This document shows, one piece after another, positions 43,922 through 45,864 of a DNA stretch of 45,864 nucleotides. The stretch spans positions 1 to 45,864 of the forward strand of contig JAKAQP010000009.1 in assembly GCA_021822485.1 (NCBI GenBank), read 5' to 3'. Both the position numbers and the translations under genes were made by a program. The notes under the pieces are model-generated. The model had not been told where the DNA came from. It saw nothing but the letters and a program-made list of their open reading frames with translations, and searched no databases. Each line of letters opens with the position of its first letter. Position 1 is the stretch's first letter. This DNA is from a bacterium (GTDB lineage: Bacteria > SZUA-79 > Acidulodesulfobacterales > Acidulodesulfobacteraceae).

Positions 43922-45079
43922 ATGAAAGGATTTACTTTTTTTGCAAAGAAAACCAAAATTATTGGACTTGCAATGCTTTTTGTGTTTTTAATTGGAACTG
44001 CTTTCTCATTATCGGGTTGTGGAAGCGGTACAACAGGCGGAACTTTCGTTTCGCCGGAATTTGCCGTAGTAACAAATAGCGGTTCCGGTAGTGTTTCGAC
44101 TTATTCCATATCTAACGGGGTGCTTTCGTCTGCGCCGGTTGCCACTACCACAGCAATATCCGGGTCAGTGCCCAGATGGGTAGCAATTAATCCAGCGGGC
44201 GGTTTTGGTTATGTTTCCTATGGTAAGCTTGGCGACGTTTCGACTTATTCCATATCTAACGGGGCGCTGTCTTCCAGTGCGGTAAGCACGACTGCCGCGA
44301 TATCGGGTTCTTTCCCCAATAAAATTGTAATAAACCCCGCCGGCACTTTTGCATATGTAGCTAATTTATCTGACGGCGATATCTCGACGTATTCTATTAT
44401 AAATGGAGAGCTTTCATCCAGTCCTGCAAGCACAACAACCCAAATTACGGGGTACAATATTGCAGGAATTATTCTTGATCTTACAAATAATTTTTTATAT
44501 GCTGTATATTTCGGCAATTCGGCAAATCCGAATAACGGTTTTGTTGCGTCATATTCTATCTCTAACGGATTGCTTTCATCCAACCCGATTAGCGAAACTA
44601 CGCCGATACCCGGGTCTAATCCAATGGGAATATCTATCGACCCGTCGGATAATTACATATATGTCGCGAATACCGGTTCGGGGACAAATTCATCCTATTC
44701 TATTACCAACGGGATTATTTCTTCCGCTCCCGTCAGCACGACAACGCCGGTGTCGGGGTCAAGCCCTTTCATTAATGCCATTGATCCCTCAGGTAAATTT
44801 CTTTATGTGGCAAACAAAGGCAACGGCACTGTTTCATCCTATTCTATTACCAACGGGATTATTTCTTCCGCTCCCGTCAGCACGACAACGGCAATATCGG
44901 GGTCTGCGCCATTCGGGATAACAGTCGGCCCGTCGGATAAATATGTTTATGTGACAAATAGCGGCAACGGCACTGTTTCATCCTATTCTATTACCAACGG
45001 GATTATTTCTTCCGCTCCCGTCAGCACGACAACGGCAATATCGGGGTCAAGCCCTTTTTGGATCGCGATTGTTCAATAG
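43922..45079 (+). CDS. Seven-repeat YVTN/YncE-type beta-propeller lipoprotein
   Basis: A 385-residue lipoprotein: signal peptide with LAMLFVFLIGTAFSL and lipobox LSGC. The mature part is seven units of about 48 residues, each with a STYSISNGxLSSAP strand pair, a TTTAISGS turn and a xxFxYVANxxxG strand, so a seven-bladed propeller is expected, closed by the N-terminal strand EFAVVTNSG. Repeats 5-7 are almost the same at DNA level. The start at 43922 is chosen because GGGGG precedes it; an ATG at 43910 has no site. Ser/Thr-rich surfaces and low charge fit an exposed adhesin or binding protein; no catalytic residues are recognised. Confidence 0.78.
   Translation: MKGFTFFAKKTKIIGLAMLFVFLIGTAFSLSGCGSGTTGGTFVSPEFAVVTNSGSGSVSTYSISNGVLSSAPVATTTAISGSVPRWVAINPAGGFGYVSYGKLGDVSTYSISNGALSSSAVSTTAAISGSFPNKIVINPAGTFAYVANLSDGDISTYSIINGELSSSPASTTTQITGYNIAGIILDLTNNFLYAVYFGNSANPNNGFVASYSISNGLLSSNPISETTPIPGSNPMGISIDPSDNYIYVANTGSGTNSSYSITNGIISSAPVSTTTPVSGSSPFINAIDPSGKFLYVANKGNGTVSSYSITNGIISSAPVSTTTAISGSAPFGITVGPSDKYVYVTNSGNGTVSSYSITNGIISSAPVSTTTAISGSSPFWIAIVQ
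44691..45050 (+). repeat. 144-bp tandem repeats in the propeller lipoprotein
   Basis: The block starting CATCCTATTC recurs at 44691, 44835 and 44979, exactly 144 bp (48 codons) apart. About 57 bases are identical in all three copies, and the last two share a longer stretch. Each unit is one propeller blade. Confidence 0.85.
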
Positions 45080-45262
45080 AATAAGATAACGGCAGATGTT
45101 TGACTATTATATCGGAACGTAATTCGCTTATGTGCTTAAGGGGTAAAGTTTGTTAGATTATATTGCAAAAACAGGCATTAATGAAAGTTAAATAGAAGAT
45201 AACGGTATGTAAATTTTTATGGAAAGGTATAGCCTTTAATTTACACAAAAACAGGAGAAAAA

Positions 45263-45514
45263 ATGGAACTAAAAATTAATTCATCATCTTTTCGGATAAG
45301 TTTGATATTTGCACTTTTATTTGCGGTGATTGGATTTATGATGCCGGCTAAATCCTTCGCAAATACTTATCCTGCGAACTGGTCAATGCATGCTATGAAT
45401 TCCAACATAATCCTGTATATGAAAATGGAAGTAATTTTGACGTTAATTGGACTTTCGGAGTTCCTGACGCTATTTCAAATTGACGATTTTATGCTTGACA
45501 AAATTTTATATTGA
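45263..45514 (+). CDS. Small exported protein of unknown function, probably frameshifted
   Basis: The frame starts with a convincing signal peptide (ISLIFALLFAVIGFMMPAKS, cleavage near SFA-NT) after an AGGAG site and continues NTYPANWSMHAMNSNIIL. From about 45415 the annotated frame gives an unlikely hydrophobic run, whereas a frame two bases further reads YENGSNFDVNWTFGVPDAIS and stops at once. An extra TA in the TATA at 45416-45419 would account for this. The true product may be a secreted protein of about 70 residues. No family recognised. Confidence 0.4.
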   Translation: MELKINSSSFRISLIFALLFAVIGFMMPAKSFANTYPANWSMHAMNSNIILYMKMEVILTLIGLSEFLTLFQIDDFMLDKILY

Positions 45515-45754
45515 GTATATTATCCAAATTATGGCCGTAAAATTTATTTTATACAATAATAATAAAATATAGACGGGAATGGCAATATTCTTTTAATAAT
45601 AAAGATACGGCGAGTGCCGGCGACATGATATATTGCGCAATAATAATATATAATCTTAGTTAGTTGCGAGACGTAAAATATTTAGGCATATATAAACGAT
45701 ACATTATAACGTTGCCGTATGTTCGGCAACGGTTGGTAAAGAAACGAAACAACT
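45515..45754. other. Intergenic stretch with one hairpin, no gene seen
   Basis: No frame here holds a convincing coding sequence. The only clear structure is a perfect 7-bp inverted repeat GTTGCCG/CGGCAAC (45711-45717 and 45724-45730) with a 6-nt loop, shortly before the next gene. It could be an operator or a leader hairpin. Confidence 0.4.
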
Positions 45755-45864
45755 GTGGCGTGGCATGTCGGCGATCCAAGCGCTTTGGGTTTAATTTCTT
45801 ATGGTATTGCGTTGGCTTCAATCAGCATGATGGTAAGCGGAATGATGGGGAAGCCAAGTTTTTT
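45755..45864 (+). CDS. Start of a probable SatP/YaaH-family acetate transporter, cut by window edge
   Basis: The frame open to the window end reads WHVGDPSALGLISYGIALAS then ISMMVSGMMGKPSFF. This matches the beginning of GPR1/FUN34/YaaH acetate-succinate permeases, in which an NPAPLGL-type motif leads into the first helix; here the motif is GDPSALGL. A stop at 45737-45739 limits the start to the GTG at 45755 unless there is a frameshift. There is no clear ribosome site. Only about 36 codons are visible, so the call rests on one motif and one helix. Confidence 0.5.
   Translation, partial: MAWHVGDPSALGLISYGIALASISMMVSGMMGKPSF

Noticed and set aside
38188-45079. Exported cluster as a porin-cytochrome electron conduit
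   Set aside because: No CxxCH heme-binding motifs are present in any of the five proteins.

Overview
This is an AT-rich, gene-dense bacterial chromosome segment. The lipid A and LPS genes (lpxK, an lpxL-type acyltransferase, gmhB, lptE) and several signal-peptide beta-barrel proteins show a Gram-negative cell. The mix of genes (phosphoketolase, CopA, Nramp and NiCoT metal transporters, many poly-A tracts) would suit an uncultured metal-exposed lineage, such as the AT-rich deltaproteobacteria-like groups of acidic waters. That placement is inference from gene content only; no phylogeny could be run.

Layout. 1-4.4 kb is a metal-homeostasis block: a NiCoT Co/Ni transporter under a cobalamin riboswitch (minus strand), a Fur-family regulator, an Nramp-related transporter behind a consensus promoter with a Fur-type box, and a beta-barrel protein. 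4.5-7.7 kb holds a frame-disrupted OmpA/Pal-like gene, a HAD phosphatase, an FmdB zinc ribbon, a Crp/Fnr regulator and rsmD. 7.7-15.4 kb has phosphoketolase, the copper ATPase CopA, a dihydrolipoamide-dehydrogenase-like flavoprotein and a small lipoprotein. 15.4-21.2 kb is a minus-strand envelope block: coaD, an aminotransferase, lpxK (with a -1 frameshift at an A9 run) and lpxL, followed by vapBC and gmhB. gmhB lies between direct copies of the vapC 3' end. 21.3-25 kb has rpsT, holA, secG, a tRNA-Leu whose anticodon reads AAG, an HD-GYP protein and an MBL hydrolase. 25-31 kb is gap-pgk-lspA-leuS-lptE. 31-38 kb covers a PAP2 phosphatase, a nucleotidyltransferase fused to a degraded phosphomannomutase, an intact phosphohexomutase, an MBL hydrolase and coaBC.

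38.2-45.1 kb is the accessory part: five consecutive genes for exported proteins. They are a lipoprotein made of two identical 342-residue propeller-like copies, a tiny Gly-rich/Cys protein, a large outer-membrane barrel, a membrane-anchored NHL propeller and a seven-repeat propeller lipoprotein. A possible transcription-attenuation structure lies between the second and third. No enzyme, heme motif or transposase is visible among them, and I do not recognise the set. It is the best candidate here for an undescribed system. The window ends in the first codons of an apparent acetate-transporter (SatP/YaaH) gene.

Themes: metal uptake under riboswitch and Fur-type control; several genes affected by slippage or short duplications (lpxK, the OmpA-like gene, the 45.3 kb small ORF); very recent tandem duplications in the surface propellers; and several promoters whose -10 box lies within ten bases of the start codon, suggesting leaderless mRNAs.
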